Positions 15,678-23,159 of a stretch of 54,639 nucleotides of DNA are shown here, piece after piece. Below the pieces are notes generated by a model, which did not search any database, had not been told where the DNA came from, and saw only the letters and a list, made by a program, of their open reading frames with translations. The stretch's first letter is position 1. Every line of letters begins with the position of its first letter. Source of the stretch: CAWDPQ01 sp049642465. Its GTDB lineage: Bacteria; Acidobacteriota; Vicinamibacteria; Vicinamibacterales; 2-12-FULL-66-21. The position numbers and the translations under genes were made by a program. The stretch lies in NCBI GenBank assembly GCA_049642465.1, contig JBAROV010000237.1, positions 1-54,639 of the forward strand. The letters are read 5' to 3'.

Positions 15678-16409
15678 TCATCCTTGATCCTTTTCCTGCA
15701 TCTCTTCCTTGTCATGCTGCCGCTCACCGTACCAGATCGCGAGGCGCTCGCGGTCTCGCACCACCTTGACGCCCCACCTCAGGAAACCGGCGAACAGGCG
15801 AAGCACGTCCCATCCGGAGTGCGACCGCAGCTTTCGGCCGGAGGTCACGACTGTCTCACGGAGGATCACGACCGGGCCACGGGCCGCGAGCGCGCGGCTG
15901 AACGCAATCTCCTCGGCCGCAAACAATCTCTCGTCGAAACCGCCGGTGCGGTCGAACGCATCGCGGGAACAGAACAAATAACAACCCGCTGCCAGGCGCG
16001 AGACTCGCATCAATGTTCCGAGTACTGGAATCATCACGATGGCCCAAAGGGGAAGGGCGCCGTCAAATCTGACATCCGCGCCACCACCGACGGCGCCGCG
16101 GCGCAAAGCCTCGATCGTGGCCCGGACGGTCTCAGCGAAGATTCTGGTATCCGCATCGACGAAGATGAGCATCTCTCCGCATGCCGCGCGGGCGCCGGCG
16201 TTTCGCGTCCGGGCGATTTGCCGGAAGTGAACCGGTAGGACTCGGGCGCCGTGAGCGCGGGCGATCTCGGCCGTCGAGTCCGTCGAGGCATCATCGACGA
16301 CGAGAATCTCGTACGGCTCAGCAGCGCCGCGGGCGGCTCGGTGAATGGCCGTCAGGGTACGACCGAGAAGCCGCTCCTCGTTGTATGCAGGAACGACGAA
16401 CGAGATCAT
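15678..16409 (-). CDS. Glycosyltransferase family 2
   Basis: The 243-residue product starts MISFVVPAYNEERLLGRTL, has the nucleotide-sugar binding DDASTDST near residues 39-46 and the DxD metal motif in MLIFVDADTRIFAE, the GT-A fold signature of family 2. A hydrophobic stretch (LWAIVMIPVLGTLMRVSRLA) lies near residue 125. It probably transfers a sugar to a lipid carrier or envelope glycan; donor and acceptor are unknown. The last residues (ERQHDKEEMQEKDQG) are highly charged. It is placed directly upstream of the selenoprotein gene with a 23-nt gap, and no other glycan genes flank it. Confidence 0.92.
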   Translation of the reverse strand: MISFVVPAYNEERLLGRTLTAIHRAARGAAEPYEILVVDDASTDSTAEIARAHGARVLPVHFRQIARTRNAGARAACGEMLIFVDADTRIFAETVRATIEALRRGAVGGGADVRFDGALPLWAIVMIPVLGTLMRVSRLAAGCYLFCSRDAFDRTGGFDERLFAAEEIAFSRALAARGPVVILRETVVTSGRKLRSHSGWDVLRLFAGFLRWGVKVVRDRERLAIWYGERQHDKEEMQEKDQG

Positions 16410-16440
16410 CTCTGGCGGACGATTCGGCGCGGCGCGCGGG

Positions 16441-16959
16441 TCAGGGGTGCCGGATCAAGAGTTCGAAGTAAATGAGCGGAACACCGCGATAGGTGATGCG
16501 GCCGACTTCGCGAAATCCACACTTCGCATAAAAGGGGCCCGCTCCCGCGGGTGAATCGTAGGCATCGAGGCGAATGGCGTCGCACGGCCACGCCGCGGCG
16601 ACAGCTTTGGCTTCTTCAAGCAACCGCCGCCCCACCCCCTGCCGTTGTATCGCGGGCGCGACCGCCATGTCAGTGAGGTACACCGGCTGATCGACATGCG
16701 AGAAATACGTCTTGTCGATCGCCCACGGCTTCTTCGTCGCCAATCGAAGCGTCGCGATGATCGACGCATCTCCATCCCGCGCGACCAGCACGCGCGACGT
16801 CTTGATGTTGCGCAGCTCCCCTTGTTCGGTGACTGGTGCGGACCAATGGCCCTCACCGAAACGCCTCGTGAGATCCACCGCGACATCGGTGCGCAGGATC
16901 GCAAGATCCGCCGCATCGGCTTCAGTGGCAACCATCACGGACAGCGCATGGCTGGTCAT
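16441..16959 (-). CDS. GNAT family N-acetyltransferase
   Basis: The 172-residue product contains the acetyl-CoA pyrophosphate loop IQRQGVGRRLLEEA (about 108-121) preceded by VYLTDMAVAP, the standard GNAT motif A, and ends in SPAGAGPFYAKCGFREVGRI, motif B. It should acetylate an amine on a small molecule or protein; the substrate cannot be told. The gene is 1 nt from the DUF2277 gene stop region and probably part of the same minus-strand transcription unit. Confidence 0.92.
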   Translation of the reverse strand: MTSHALSVMVATEADAADLAILRTDVAVDLTRRFGEGHWSAPVTEQGELRNIKTSRVLVARDGDASIIATLRLATKKPWAIDKTYFSHVDQPVYLTDMAVAPAIQRQGVGRRLLEEAKAVAAAWPCDAIRLDAYDSPAGAGPFYAKCGFREVGRITYRGVPLIYFELLIRHP

Positions 16960-16960
16960 C

Positions 16961-17227
16961 TCACGCGAACCGCTTCACTGCACGCTCGTGCGCCTTGCGG
17001 GCTTCCTCCTCGCGGTTGCGCGGCGCGGCCGAGGTCGTCAACGAATGAATCAGCCGTTCGGCGGCATCCGTCACCTCGTCAACCGCACGATTGAACGCGA
17101 CTTCGTTGGCGCGAGACGGGCGATTGACACCGCTCAACTTCCTGACAAACTGCAGCGCCGACGCACGAATCTCCTCATTCGTCGCCGGAGGTTCAAAGTT
17201 CGCGAGCGTCCTGATATTTCGACACAT
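16961..17227 (-). CDS. DUF2277 family protein
   Basis: From the ATG at 17227 the product is 88 residues beginning MCRNIRTLANFEPPATNEEI, followed by RASALQFVRKLSGVNRPSRA and a Lys/Arg-rich end. This is the DUF2277 signature; the family is small, conserved in Actinobacteria, Proteobacteria and Acidobacteria, and uncharacterised. The longer frame from 17272 adds residues that belong to the overlapping MOSC gene, so the MCRNI start is used. The gene overlaps the end of the MOSC gene by 35 bp, which suggests translational coupling. Confidence 0.9.
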   Translation of the reverse strand: MCRNIRTLANFEPPATNEEIRASALQFVRKLSGVNRPSRANEVAFNRAVDEVTDAAERLIHSLTTSAAPRNREEEARKAHERAVKRFA

Positions 17228-17795
17228 GACTGGTTTCCCCGGAGGCAGAGACCTTTCTGACGGTATCGCCACGGCGGACGAGACCGCGCTGAATCACTTT
17301 CGCATTCACGCCGCGCAGATGAAGCGCCCGGCCGATCGGGGAATTGACGAACTTCGCCGCGTCGGCCCCGAACCGCTCGACGAACTTCCTGCAACCCGTG
17401 TGCGGAATGGCCGTGATTTCGACGATCGCCGCGCCAATCGCGAGCCTGGTCCCCGGTGGGAGGTTGTCGGCGCTCAGATCCATGTCGACGTAGAGCTGGT
17501 CTCCCGCGAGCGGCCAACGCGTACGGTCTTGCGCAATCAGCTCAATTGCGCGCGCGTTCATGATGTTCAACTGCATGTCCGGAAGCGCGGATCCGTCTGC
17601 CGTTCGCGAACTGCCGCGCAGGTGCCAGCTGTCGCCGACCAGCCCGTGCTCGATGTCGAGAAGGCCTTCTTCGAGTGTCTCGCGTGCGCCAACCCGCGGA
17701 CGTCGGACGATCAGTTCGACGGTGCCCTCAGCCACTGGCGAAGCACGGATCCGATCGAGTCCGGCCTCGAGTTCTTGCCGGGTCCGGTGCGTCAC
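17193..17795 (-). CDS. MOSC domain-containing protein
   Basis: The 200-residue product contains LDIEHGLVGDSWHLRGSSR, QLNIMNARAIELIA, GDQLYVDMDLSADNLPPGTR and HTGCRKFVERFGADAAKFVN; the cysteine in GCRKF is the conserved MOSC cysteine. MOSC domains (as in the MoCo sulfurase C-terminus and YiiM) handle sulfur or bind molybdenum cofactor. A link to the molybdenum-containing CO-dehydrogenase-like enzyme encoded 25 kb away is possible but not shown. It is followed, with overlap, by DUF2277. Confidence 0.9.
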   Translation of the reverse strand: MTHRTRQELEAGLDRIRASPVAEGTVELIVRRPRVGARETLEEGLLDIEHGLVGDSWHLRGSSRTADGSALPDMQLNIMNARAIELIAQDRTRWPLAGDQLYVDMDLSADNLPPGTRLAIGAAIVEITAIPHTGCRKFVERFGADAAKFVNSPIGRALHLRGVNAKVIQRGLVRRGDTVRKVSASGETSHVSKYQDAREL

Positions 17796-17796
17796 A

Positions 17797-18078
17797 TTAT
17801 TTGAGGTGCTTCCCCACGAGCTTCGTCATCTCGAACATATTGACGGTGGACTTGCCACCGAACACCGGCTTCAGCGTGTCATCCGCCTTGATCATTCGCT
17901 TGTTCTTGGTGTCCTGCAGCTTGTTCTTCTTGATGTAGGCCCACAGTTTCTTGGTCACTTCCGTGCGCGGCAGCGGCTTGGAGCCGACGACCTCGGCAAG
18001 CGTGGGGCTCGGGGTCACGGGCTTCATGAACGCGGCATTCGGCTTGCGCGTGGACTTCCGCTTCGCAGTCTTGGCCAT
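17797..18078 (-). CDS. SWIB/MDM2 domain protein
   Basis: The start at 18078 gives 93 residues: a basic N-terminal tail (MAKTAKRKSTRKPNAAFMKP) and a SWIB domain (SKPLPRTEVTKKLWAYIKKN followed by KLQDTKNKRMIKADDTLKPV and VNMFEMTKLVGKHLK). Bacterial SWIB proteins are small, basic and found in Chlamydia, Acidobacteria and others; a chromatin- or nucleoid-related role is suspected. GAGGAG 5 bases upstream of the ATG supports the start. Upstream, between 18118 and 18145, TGGCCCGC and GCGGGCCA can pair, and TATATC near 18160 on the minus strand may be a -10 box; both are tentative. Confidence 0.93.
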   Translation of the reverse strand: MAKTAKRKSTRKPNAAFMKPVTPSPTLAEVVGSKPLPRTEVTKKLWAYIKKNKLQDTKNKRMIKADDTLKPVFGGKSTVNMFEMTKLVGKHLK

Positions 18079-18262
18079 CTGGACTCCTCTAGTAGTGTGT
18101 CTGCGTGATCCGGACCGTGGCCCGCTCCGCTGTCGCGGGCCATCCCATTCGCGAACGTTGATATAGGCACGTGCAGAATCGTTCACAGAGTCTAGCAGCA
18201 GGCACCGGCCTGCCCCGCACACACTCTGGTGATGATGGCATCAGGGGAGGGCCCATGTAAAC

Positions 18263-18306
18263 GTCCAACTCCCGACATTCCAACTCCCAACTCACAACTC
18301 CCAAAT
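18263..18306 (-). repeat. GGGAGTTG-type degenerate tandem array
   Basis: The minus strand reads GGGAGTTG, TGAGTTG, GGAGTTG, GAATGTC, GGGAGTTGG: five units of 7-8 bp between the UxuA-like gene and the SWIB gene. The unit differs from the TAGTCGC family but shares its size and junction location. Confidence 0.65.
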
Positions 18307-18334
18307 CCGAGGCCGCGATGTTTCGGCAGCGCCG

Positions 18335-19438
18335 TCAGGTTTCCGCGGCCACCGCGGCAATCAGGGCCTTGATGTAGCCGAACGCGAACGCAAACCCCTG
18401 GAGCCGGTTCGCGTCACCCTCGACTGTCGGGACGTGGTCCGGCATCATCATCCCGTCGTATCCCACTTCTTTATAGACACGCATCGCCCTCAACATATCC
18501 ACATCCCCATCGTCGATGAACGTCTCGCGGAAGTTGAGGAAGCCGCCCGAGATGTTTCGGAAGTGGACGTTGAAGATCTTTCGGCGCGTGCCGAAGTAGC
18601 GAATCACGTCGAAGATTTGTTCGCCTGGCTTTTCGAGCATTTCCGACACCGTACCCTGGCAGAAGTTGAGGCCGTGGAACGGACTCTCGGCAATCGACAC
18701 GAATCGCTTCAATCCGTCGACCGAGCCGAGTACCGTCTCGACGCCACGCCATCCGCGCCCCGGCGGCATCCCCGGATCCTGTGGATGACAGGCGATGCGG
18801 ACTTTGTACTCCTCGGCCACGGGGACGACGCGCTCGAGGAAGTAGGTGATGCGTTCCCAGTACAGATCCGCGTCCACTTTGCCGGCCATCGTCAGCGGCG
18901 GGTCCTGCTTCGCACCTGCATACACGAACGTGCTGTAGCGCGCACCGCCGCGCCCCGGCGTCGGTTCGGTACGAGGAATTCCGATGAGCGTCAGGTTGTA
19001 TTTGACGGATGGAATGCCTGCACGGGCAACGTTGCGGATCATCTGGCAGATGTCGTCGATCTGCCGGTCGCGGTCCGGATCCTGGGCGAGGAGGATTGCC
19101 GGATTCTCGCTTCGCGAGATCTCGCTGGAGCTGAGCGGAAGCGGCACCATGTCGAGCGTGATGCCGAACGATGCGACCCGCTCTCGTAGCTTCGTGAGCC
19201 CTTCGACCGACCAGGCAGCGTCCATCCTGGCGGACGGCAAGAGGCTGCAGATGTGGTTCACGCCGAATCCGGCAAGCACGCGGAGGATCGCGTCGGAGTC
19301 GCCGTGTTGCGTGCCGACATGCATCCGGGCCGTTGCAGAGGTCCGCACGGTTCGCGGTTGCGCCGCCACGCGAGCGGCCACGAGGGATTCGGCAATGGCG
19401 GAGGCGCCGGTGAGGCGGACGAAGTCGCGGCGATGCAT
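18335..19438 (-). CDS. Exported mannonate dehydratase (UxuA)-like TIM-barrel protein
   Basis: The 367-residue product has a twin-arginine-like start (MHRRDFVRLTGASAIAESLV) and a TIM barrel with UxuA-like metal and substrate motifs: RIACHPQDPGMPPGRGWRGV, GLNFCQGTVSEM, FNVHFRNISGG and DGMMMPDHVPTVEGD. True UxuA converts D-mannonate to 2-keto-3-deoxygluconate and is cytoplasmic; the export signal here suggests a periplasmic relative acting on an uronate- or aldonate-like compound. The proposed Cys/His ligands are kept. Heptamer array 19456-19501 lies just before the ATG. Confidence 0.85.
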   Translation of the reverse strand: MHRRDFVRLTGASAIAESLVAARVAAQPRTVRTSATARMHVGTQHGDSDAILRVLAGFGVNHICSLLPSARMDAAWSVEGLTKLRERVASFGITLDMVPLPLSSSEISRSENPAILLAQDPDRDRQIDDICQMIRNVARAGIPSVKYNLTLIGIPRTEPTPGRGGARYSTFVYAGAKQDPPLTMAGKVDADLYWERITYFLERVVPVAEEYKVRIACHPQDPGMPPGRGWRGVETVLGSVDGLKRFVSIAESPFHGLNFCQGTVSEMLEKPGEQIFDVIRYFGTRRKIFNVHFRNISGGFLNFRETFIDDGDVDMLRAMRVYKEVGYDGMMMPDHVPTVEGDANRLQGFAFAFGYIKALIAAVAAET

Positions 19439-19455
19439 ACAGTCATCGATCCTTT

Positions 19456-19501
19456 GTCAGTCGCTAGTCGCTAGTCGCTGGTCGGTCGCTGGTCGCTGGC
19501 C
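19456..19501 (+). repeat. TAGTCGC heptamer array between 19438 and 19523
   Basis: The plus strand reads GTCAGTCGCTAGTCGCTAGT, then CGCTGGTCGGTCGCTGGTCG and CTGG: six or seven units with the family's GTCAGTCGC start. It is on the strand opposite to both flanking minus-strand genes. Confidence 0.85.
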
Positions 19502-19522
19502 ATCTTTCGCAGGGCGCCAGCG

Positions 19523-19750
19523 TCAGTGCGAGTCGTGGAGATCATGCACATACGCCGCGCGTGCGTCGATCTCTGCGAGCCGCACGGCCGCGTACTGAGC
19601 AGCCTGCCTCATCAGCTCGCGGCGCTCGTCTGCCGGTTTCAGATCGATTGTGGTGAGATCGCAGCCGCGCGTGGAGAGGTATTCGGAAATCAGGGCGCGT
19701 TCGAGACGCGCCTGCGGATCGTCGAGCGGCGTTTCGGCCCGTTGTGCCAT
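19523..19750 (-). CDS. Small hypothetical protein
   Basis: From the ATG at 19750 the product is 75 residues, MAQRAETPLDDPQARLERAL followed by ISEYLSTRGCDLTTIDLKPA and a helical acidic/basic end (DIDARAAYVHDLHDSH-like). It is soluble, mostly helical, and has one cysteine. The longer frame to 19864 runs back into the deaminase gene and is not used. I do not recognise a family. It follows the cytosine deaminase gene at 38 nt and may be cotranscribed. Confidence 0.6.
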   Translation of the reverse strand: MAQRAETPLDDPQARLERALISEYLSTRGCDLTTIDLKPADERRELMRQAAQYAAVRLAEIDARAAYVHDLHDSH

Positions 19751-19788
19751 GGCATGCCTCCGCAGAAAAGGGCGCGTTTTCGCGCATT

Positions 19789-20250
19789 TTACCCCGGTTC
19801 TCCGATGTCTTCGTTCCACAAGTCCGGATGATCGCGAATAAATTCCTGCATCAGCCGGACGCACGTTTCGTCCTGAAGGACCCTCACGCTGACTCCGCGG
19901 GAGCGGAGCCAGTCTTCTTCTCCGAGAAAGGTCTGATTTTCACCAATGATGACCGTCGGAATGCCGTACAAGAGAATCGCTCCGCTGCACATCGAACAGG
20001 GAGACAAGGTCGTGTACAGGACGCTTTCGCGGTAGACGAGTGCGGGCTGACGTCCCGCCTTCTCGAGCGCGTCCATCTCTCCGTGCAACACCGCGCTTCG
20101 GCACTGCACGCGCCGGTTGTGCCCACGCCCGATCACCCGGCCACGATGCACGAGCACGGAACCGACGGGAATCCCGCCTTCGGCACGGCCCTGCTCGGCC
20201 TCCGCGATTGCCGCGCGCATGAACTCGTCAATCATTGGAGCCCGTGGCAC
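19789..20250 (-). CDS. Cytosine deaminase of the fungal Fcy1 type (or related nucleoside deaminase)
   Basis: The 153-residue product has the zinc deaminase motifs HGEMDAL at 56-62 (H56 ligand, E58 catalytic) and SPCSMCSG at 83-90 (C85, C88 ligands). Several stretches outside the motifs resemble yeast Fcy1 rather than TadA: EGGIPVGSVLV, GRGHNRRVQCRSAVLHGE, LYTTLSPCSMCSGAILLYGI, and the C-terminal FIRDHPDLWNEDIGE, with the conserved tryptophan that closes over the pyrimidine in yeast cytosine deaminase. It probably converts cytosine to uracil for salvage. The start may be at M1 or M6. It is divergent from the small basic gene at 20300. Confidence 0.88.
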   Translation of the reverse strand: MPRAPMIDEFMRAAIAEAEQGRAEGGIPVGSVLVHRGRVIGRGHNRRVQCRSAVLHGEMDALEKAGRQPALVYRESVLYTTLSPCSMCSGAILLYGIPTVIIGENQTFLGEEDWLRSRGVSVRVLQDETCVRLMQEFIRDHPDLWNEDIGEPG

Positions 20251-20299
20251 CTACCCCTGGCATTTACCTTGCGGCAGATCGCGTTAAAGGAGTGCACGA

Positions 20300-20542
20300 A
20301 TGCCGAGAGGGGACAAAAGCAAGTATACGGAGAAACAGAAGCGGCAAGCCGAGCACATAGAAAAAGGCTATGAGGCGCGCGGCTTGTCAGAACGCGAGGC
20401 CGAACGCCGCGCCTGGGCCACGGTCAACAAGGTTCACGGCGGAGGTGAAAAGCCCGGCGGTAGCGGTTATGGCCAACCTGAGAATCGTGAGCCCATGCGG
20501 AAGGGGGCGCGGCGTTCCACACAGGCGCGCAAGAAACGGTAG
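20300..20542 (+). CDS. Small basic protein of the 'plasmid stabilization' annotation family
   Basis: The 80-residue product MPRGDKSKYTEKQKRQAEHI followed by EKGYEARGLSEREAERRAWA and TVNKVHGGGEKPGGSGYG is very basic and glycine-rich at the end. It matches a family of short proteins widely annotated as plasmid stabilization protein or KGG-like, with no proven role. AAAGGAG at 20285-20291 is a good ribosome binding site. It shares a 49-bp divergent spacer with the deaminase gene and is convergent with the next minus-strand gene. Confidence 0.85.
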   Translation: MPRGDKSKYTEKQKRQAEHIEKGYEARGLSEREAERRAWATVNKVHGGGEKPGGSGYGQPENREPMRKGARRSTQARKKR

Positions 20543-20545
20543 ACC

Positions 20546-20560
20546 GGCTGACGTTCAGCC
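20546..20560. terminator. Short hairpin between convergent genes
   Basis: GGCTGA (20546-20551) pairs with TCAGCC (20555-20560) around CGT, in the 26-bp gap between the convergent genes ending at 20542 and 20569. There is no T-run on either strand, so it may be only a weak bidirectional terminator. Confidence 0.35.
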
Positions 20561-20568
20561 CCGCCAGT

Positions 20569-20964
20569 TCACGGCTTCAAGCAGGGATGCTCCAGCAGTC
20601 GCATAGCGAGCTTGGTGTCTGGTGAGAGGTTCGAAAGACGGATCCCGCGGTCAATTGACGGGTCAACTGGAATCGCGCGGATCCTGCAATCGATCTGCGG
20701 CTCGTGCGATCCCGGCGGCAGCGTCGGCTGTGGTCTGAGATCAGGTGACTGCGTACTCTTGAGTTGTCGCAGGTCCGACAGACGAGGCTGAAAGAGCTTC
20801 CCGTACGGATTCTTCCGCTCCACCGACATGTGGCTTTGGATCGAGATCGGGGTGCGCGATGGCGGCGGCTGTTGCCCCATGTCGGACACGGCCGAAAGAG
20901 CGATCCCCAAGATCGGCACCGTGACTGCTACGGCGGTCGTCAGCCGCAGCCTGAATCTCCGCAT
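20569..20964 (-). CDS. Exported hypothetical protein
   Basis: From the ATG at 20964 the product is 131 residues with an N-terminal signal (MRRFRLRLTTAVAVTVPILG followed by IALSAVSDMG), a proline-rich linker and a cluster ending in CLKP; it has two cysteines (CRIR and HPCLKP). The frame continues upstream to 21255, but that part is antisense to the gene at 21176 and has no family signal. I do not recognise the family. Confidence 0.6.
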   Translation of the reverse strand: MRRFRLRLTTAVAVTVPILGIALSAVSDMGQQPPPSRTPISIQSHMSVERKNPYGKLFQPRLSDLRQLKSTQSPDLRPQPTLPPGSHEPQIDCRIRAIPVDPSIDRGIRLSNLSPDTKLAMRLLEHPCLKP

Positions 20965-21175
20965 CGCTCGCCTCCAGTTCACGTGGCTCTGGCGCGATCC
21001 TACACCTCCGCGCGCCCGTGCGCACTCCCGCAAGGCTGATCCGTTTTTGCGATCAAACACCGCTTCCCGGATTGCCGCATCTGCACTGTCGTCAGGAAGT
21101 GTGACGAAAAAACAGGGACTTTCAGCTGACCAGGCCTGTGGCCAGCGGGATGCTCCGGTCAGACTGGAGTCGCCA

Positions 21176-21511
21176 ATGAAATTAAAGGTGTACGGTGGGA
21201 CGCCGCGTGAAGGCGAAGACACGTTGTGTGCAACCTGCAGCCATTCACGGATCATCCGGGGCCGTTCAATGGACGAAGAGATTATCGAGTGCCGGATCCT
21301 GGGCTACGGACATCGACGCATTACGTTCCGCGTGACGTCCTGCTCTGATTACAACGATTCGCGGCTGCCCTCCATCATGGAGTTGATGGAAAACGCCTGG
21401 GTGCTGCGGCGAGGGTCCAAAAGACGGCCCGCCGGCTTCATTCATGGCAAGGACCTGCGTACCGACGAGATGATTCAGATGATGTCGGAGGGGGAACTGG
21501 AGGGCGACTGA
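21176..21511 (+). CDS. Hypothetical CxxC protein
   Basis: The 111-residue product begins MKLKVYGGTPREGEDTLCAT and has CATCSHSRIIRG at 18-29, two further cysteines (ECRILGYGHRRITFRVTSCS) and an acidic C-terminus (DEMIQMMSEGELEGD). The cysteines may hold a metal or form a disulfide. The longer frame upstream from 20828 is low-complexity shadow of the opposite gene, so the ATG at 21176 is used. It is followed at 31 nt by the TPR gene. I do not recognise the family. Confidence 0.65.
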   Translation: MKLKVYGGTPREGEDTLCATCSHSRIIRGRSMDEEIIECRILGYGHRRITFRVTSCSDYNDSRLPSIMELMENAWVLRRGSKRRPAGFIHGKDLRTDEMIQMMSEGELEGD

Positions 21512-21542
21512 AGGCAGGCGTACAATGACGCTAGGAGGTGTC

Positions 21543-23159
21543 ATGCGTGCCATTGCCGCTCTCGGTGTGATTCTCTGGGCCACGTCAGCTGCCGCGCAGA
21601 ACCCGGCGCAGCACGAGCATCCGGCGCCGGAGCGGTTAGGCCGGGTGCATTTCGCGACGTCCTGCAGTCCTGCCGTCACGGCCGATTTCGATCGCGCGGT
21701 TGCGCTACTCCACTCGTTCTCATTCTCAACCGCGAAGCAGGCGTTCGACGGAGTCCTCGCGAAAGACCCGTCGTGCGCGATGGCGTACTGGGGAATCGCG
21801 ATGACGCATTGGCAGAACCCGTTCGCGGGCATGCGGCCGGCCAGTGCGCTGGCTGCCGGGAACGCCGCTGCCGAGCGCGCACAGGCCACCGGCAAGTCCA
21901 CGCCGCGCGAGCGAGACTACATTGCGGCGGTCAGCGAACTGTACAAATCCTACGCGACCGTGGATCAGCGAACACGCGTGCTCGCATACGAACGAGCCAT
22001 GGAGCACGTCTATCGCACCTACCCGGACGACCGGGAGGCGGCGGCATTCTACGCGCTCGCAGTCAACCAGACTGCGTTGGCCAGCGACAAGACGTACGCG
22101 CAGCAGCTAAAGGCGGCGGCGATTCTCGAAAAGCTCTTTGCCGAGCAGCCGGAGCATCCCGGTCTCGCGCACTACATCATTCACGCGTTCGATCACCCGC
22201 CGCTCGCCCCCCGGGCGCTCGAGGCGGCCCGTCGCTACGCGAAGATTGCGCCGTCGGCGCCGCACGCCTTGCACATGCCGTCGCACACCTTCACACGCGT
22301 CGGGGCCTGGCAGGACTCAGTCGAGTCGAACATCGCGTCAGCCGGCGCCGCAGCCCGCGACGGCCTGTTCGGAGAGGCGCTGCACGCCATGGACTACGAG
22401 GTGTACGCCTACTTGCAGCTGGGACAGGACGCGGCCGCCAAACGCCTCGTGGATGAAGCGCCACGCGTGCTTGCCCGACTCGACGTGAACGCGATGGGAG
22501 GCGCCGCGCCTGGTTTCGCCGGTCTCTACGCGGCAGCGGCCATTCCCGCCCGGTACGCCATGGAACGCGGCGCCTGGAAAGAGGCGGCGGCACTCAGCAC
22601 GACCTCAACCAGCTATCCGTGGGTGGATGCAGTCAGACGCTTTGCGCGTGCAGTCGGTGCGGCCCGAAGCGGCAACGTTGGGGCCGCGCGCGCGGATGTC
22701 GCCGAACTGAAGTCGCTCACCGACAAACTGGTCGCGATGAAGGATGCGGACTGGGCGGAAAGAACCCGGATCCAGCATGAGATCGCCTCCGCGTGGGTCG
22801 CGTTTGCCGAGGGCCGCCAGAACGAAGCGCTCGACCAGTTGCGTCAGGCGGCCGAAGCGGAAGACGCCACCGATAAAAGCGCCATTTCCCCGGGTCCGCT
22901 CGCGCCCGCTCGGGAATTGCTCGGAGAAATGTTGCTCGCGATGAACCGTCCGGCAGACGCGCTGAAGGAGTTCGACGCGACGCTGAAGAAAGAGCCCAAC
23001 CGCTTCCGCGCGACCTACCATGCCGCAAAGTCGGCGTCACTTGCCGGCAACACCGCAAGAGCACGCGAGCACTACCGTCACCTCGTTGAGATCTGCCGGC
23101 AAGGAGACGCGCCCGGGCGCGCCGAGCTGGAGGAAGCACGCAAGTTCAAGGCAAATTGA
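21543..23159 (+). CDS. Exported tetratricopeptide-repeat protein
   Basis: The product has a signal peptide (MRAIAALGVILWATSAAAQ) and about 520 mature residues. Helical repeats run throughout: FDRAVALLHSFSFSTAKQAF, the histidine-containing PGLAHYIIHAFDHP near residue 215, PSAPHALHMPSHTFTRVGAW, and C-terminal TPR units AFAEGRQNEALDQLRQAAEA and PADALKEFDATLKKEPNRF. Such secreted proteins of Acidobacteria have no assigned activity. The ATG at 21543 is preferred over 21525 because AGGAGG ends 4 nt before it. The end overlaps the convergent Clp-N gene by 14 bp. Confidence 0.85.
   Translation: MRAIAALGVILWATSAAAQNPAQHEHPAPERLGRVHFATSCSPAVTADFDRAVALLHSFSFSTAKQAFDGVLAKDPSCAMAYWGIAMTHWQNPFAGMRPASALAAGNAAAERAQATGKSTPRERDYIAAVSELYKSYATVDQRTRVLAYERAMEHVYRTYPDDREAAAFYALAVNQTALASDKTYAQQLKAAAILEKLFAEQPEHPGLAHYIIHAFDHPPLAPRALEAARRYAKIAPSAPHALHMPSHTFTRVGAWQDSVESNIASAGAAARDGLFGEALHAMDYEVYAYLQLGQDAAAKRLVDEAPRVLARLDVNAMGGAAPGFAGLYAAAAIPARYAMERGAWKEAAALSTTSTSYPWVDAVRRFARAVGAARSGNVGAARADVAELKSLTDKLVAMKDADWAERTRIQHEIASAWVAFAEGRQNEALDQLRQAAEAEDATDKSAISPGPLAPARELLGEMLLAMNRPADALKEFDATLKKEPNRFRATYHAAKSASLAGNTARAREHYRHLVEICRQGDAPGRAELEEARKFKAN

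Noticed and set aside
17228..17272. Longer start for the DUF2277 gene
   Set aside because: The family starts with MCRNIRTL; the upstream residues are the overlapping MOSC frame.
19456..19501. CRISPR array
   Set aside because: Units are 7 bp with no spacers, no cas genes are present, and all arrays are under 90 bp.
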